Source: an uncultured Thermoleophilia bacterium (GTDB taxonomy: Bacteria; Actinomycetota; Thermoleophilia; Gaiellales; F1-60-MAGs149). From it: a stretch of 13,463 nt of DNA. Every line of letters begins with the position of its first letter. The stretch's first letter is position 1. The stretch spans positions 1-13,463 of the forward strand of contig CADCWC010000465.1 in assembly GCA_902806305.1 (NCBI GenBank), in the 5' to 3' direction. The notes under the pieces were generated by a model. That model searched no databases and had not been told where the DNA came from. It saw only the letters and a program-made list of their open reading frames with translations. Below, piece by piece: positions 12,218 to 13,463 of the stretch. Both the position numbers and the translations under genes were made by a program.

Positions 12218-13463
12218 CAGGACTCCGAGGTTACCGCATGGCGGGGCGGTGCCCCGGCGGCCGGCTCGGCCTCACCCGGCGCCGCGACGTCGCCCACGGC
12301 CTCGGCGATGCCACGCCGCGTCGGCGGCATCCCGCTCCGGCCGCCCGCACCGAGACGGACGGCCAGCACCTGGCTCACCCCCGTGTGCCCGCGCTCGAAC
12401 GACAGCGCGGCCGCGCTCATGTAGAGGTGCCAGACCCGCGTCCGCCGCACGCCGACGAGGCCCTCGGCCGCGCCGCGGCTCGCCTCCAGGTTCGAGACCC
12501 ACCCCCGGAGCGTCCGTGCGTAGTGCTCGCGAAGCGACTCGACGTCGCGGACCTCGAGGCGGGCGTCCTCGAGCGCGCCGACCATCACCTCGAGCGTCTG
12601 CAGGTCGCCGTCCGGGAACACGTAGCGCGACACGAACGAGTGCCGCGGATCGGGGTCCGGCCCGGGCTTCCGGGTGATCGCGTGGTTCAGGAGCCGCCCG
12701 GTCGGCCGCAGCAGCCGGAAGAGGCGGACGGCGTAGTCGCCGATGCGGTCCTCGCCGACGTGCTCTGCCATGCCGACGGAGGCGACGGCGTCGTAGGAGC
12801 CGACGTGCTCCTCGTAGCTCTCCACGCGGACCGTGACGCGGTGCGCGAGGCCCGCCGCCGCCACGCGCGCCTCCGTGTAGGCGGCCTGCTCGCGCGACAG
12901 GGTCAGGCCGACGGCCTCGACGCCGTAGTGGCGGGCGGCGTGCTCGAGGAGCGCGCCCCAGCCGCAGCCGACGTCGAGGAACCGCATCCCGGGACGCAGG
13001 CCGAGCTTGCGGCAGACGAGGTCGAGCTTCGCGACCTGTGCGGCGTCGAGGTCGAGCCGGTCGTCCGCGAAGTAGGCGCAGGAGTAGACCATCGTCGGGC
13101 CGAGCACCAGCCGGTAGAAGTCGTTGCCGACGTCGTAGTGGTGGGAGATCACCCGCTCGTCGCGATCACGGCTCCGCCTGCCGCGCGGCAGGGGCATCTC
13201 CTCAGGCGGGCGAGCCGGACGCGGCCCGAGCGCGCCGAGCCGGGCGGCCACCGTGAGCGCGTGCAGACGCCCCCGCAGCGAGGTGGCGTCGATGCCGTCC
13301 GAGGGGTGGATCAGCTCCTCGAGCGCGGCCAGGACCTCGTACAGGTCGCCGTCGACGTCCAGGTCGCCCAGCACGAAGGCCCGGCCGAGGCCCACCTCGT
13401 CCGGCTGCCAGAGCAGCTGGCGCAGCGCCATCGGGCTGCGCAGGACGATCGACGACCGCGCCC
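12217..13463 (-). CDS. Cyclopropane-fatty-acyl-phospholipid synthase-family methyltransferase, 5'-partial
   Basis: This SAM-dependent enzyme family adds a methylene bridge to, or methylates, unsaturated acyl chains of membrane phospholipids. The frame runs off the right edge without a stop. An ATG at 13431 exists, but the preceding codons (SSIVLRSP) also look coding, so the true start is outside. Counting from that ATG: SHHYDVGNDFYRLVLG (96-111), KLDLVCRKL with the family Cys (135-143), SAM motif I LDVGCGWGALLEHAA (152-166), MAEHVG with the active-site Glu (221-226), SRYVFPDGDL (268-277) and HYARTLRGW (303-311). After residue about 360 a 40-residue Ala/Pro/Gly-rich tail follows that the core family lacks. 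Relatives include mycolic-acid cyclopropanases and hydroxy-mycolate methyltransferases, so the exact lipid substrate is open. The stop overlaps prfB by one base. Confidence 0.9.
   Translation of the reverse strand, partial: ARSSIVLRSPMALRQLLWQPDEVGLGRAFVLGDLDVDGDLYEVLAALEELIHPSDGIDATSLRGRLHALTVAARLGALGPRPARPPEEMPLPRGRRSRDRDERVISHHYDVGNDFYRLVLGPTMVYSCAYFADDRLDLDAAQVAKLDLVCRKLGLRPGMRFLDVGCGWGALLEHAARHYGVEAVGLTLSREQAAYTEARVAAAGLAHRVTVRVESYEEHVGSYDAVASVGMAEHVGEDRIGDYAVRLFRLLRPTGRLLNHAITRKPGPDPDPRHSFVSRYVFPDGDLQTLEVMVGALEDARLEVRDVESLREHYARTLRGWVSNLEASRGAAEGLVGVRRTRVWHLYMSAAALSFERGHTGVSQVLAVRLGAGGRSGMPPTRRGIAEAVGDVAAPGEAEPAAGAPPRHAVTSES

Noticed and set aside
1..13463. CRISPR array, insertion sequence, toxin-antitoxin, defence or secondary-metabolite system
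   Set aside because: No regularly spaced repeats, transposase motifs, terminal inverted repeats or accessory-gene signatures were found on either strand. The region is conserved housekeeping content.

Overview
The window is a very GC-rich chromosomal segment with strongly GC-biased third codon positions. It most likely comes from an actinobacterium. Supporting signs are an MtrA/MtrB/LpqB-like signalling cassette, a DUF6131-type small membrane protein, GTG/TTG starts, apparently leaderless promoters and four-base gene overlaps. A deep-branching lineage such as Thermoleophilia is my guess, based on gene content, base composition and a retained RF2 frameshift; the sequence does not prove it. Except for one 51-codon gene, every gene I can support is on the minus strand, so transcription runs from the right edge to the left. 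The many long open frames on the plus strand are by-products of the base composition.

In transcription order the window starts with a 5'-truncated cyclopropane-fatty-acid synthase-type methyltransferase (12217-13463). Its stop overlaps by one base the start of prfB (11044-12217), which encodes release factor 2 and carries an intact programmed +1 frameshift site (CTT TGA C). A promoter near 10969-10998 then drives ftsE (with an unusual N-terminal extension) and ftsX. These are followed by a PDZ-containing S41 carboxyl-terminal processing protease with its own leaderless-type promoter, and by an RNase R/II-family exoribonuclease. Three of the four junctions in the 10.9-6.1 kb block are tight: two are 4-base overlaps and one is a 41-base gap.

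Next comes a three-gene signalling cassette: OmpR-family response regulator, HAMP sensor histidine kinase, and GerMN/Gmad2 lipoprotein. The order and domain content match mtrA-mtrB-lpqB. It is followed by smpB, a small membrane protein with a perfect Shine-Dalgarno sequence, and ssrA (tmRNA, 1812-2183), whose inferred tag is AKSDTDLAFAA. A strong terminator hairpin follows. RNase R, SmpB and tmRNA are the three core parts of trans-translation and nonstop-mRNA decay, so the middle of the window is a ribosome-rescue neighbourhood with an envelope-signalling operon set inside it. The left end holds a roughly 280-base gene-free stretch, the DUF6131-like gene (plus strand), an unrecognised 114-residue gene divergent from it, and a DUF72/YecE-family protein.

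I found no CRISPR array, insertion sequence, phage gene, toxin-antitoxin pair or defence system. The content is core housekeeping. The more unusual points are the recoding site without a recognisable stimulatory Shine-Dalgarno, the FtsE extension, several perfect palindromes at gene starts, and the small gene between smpB and ssrA.
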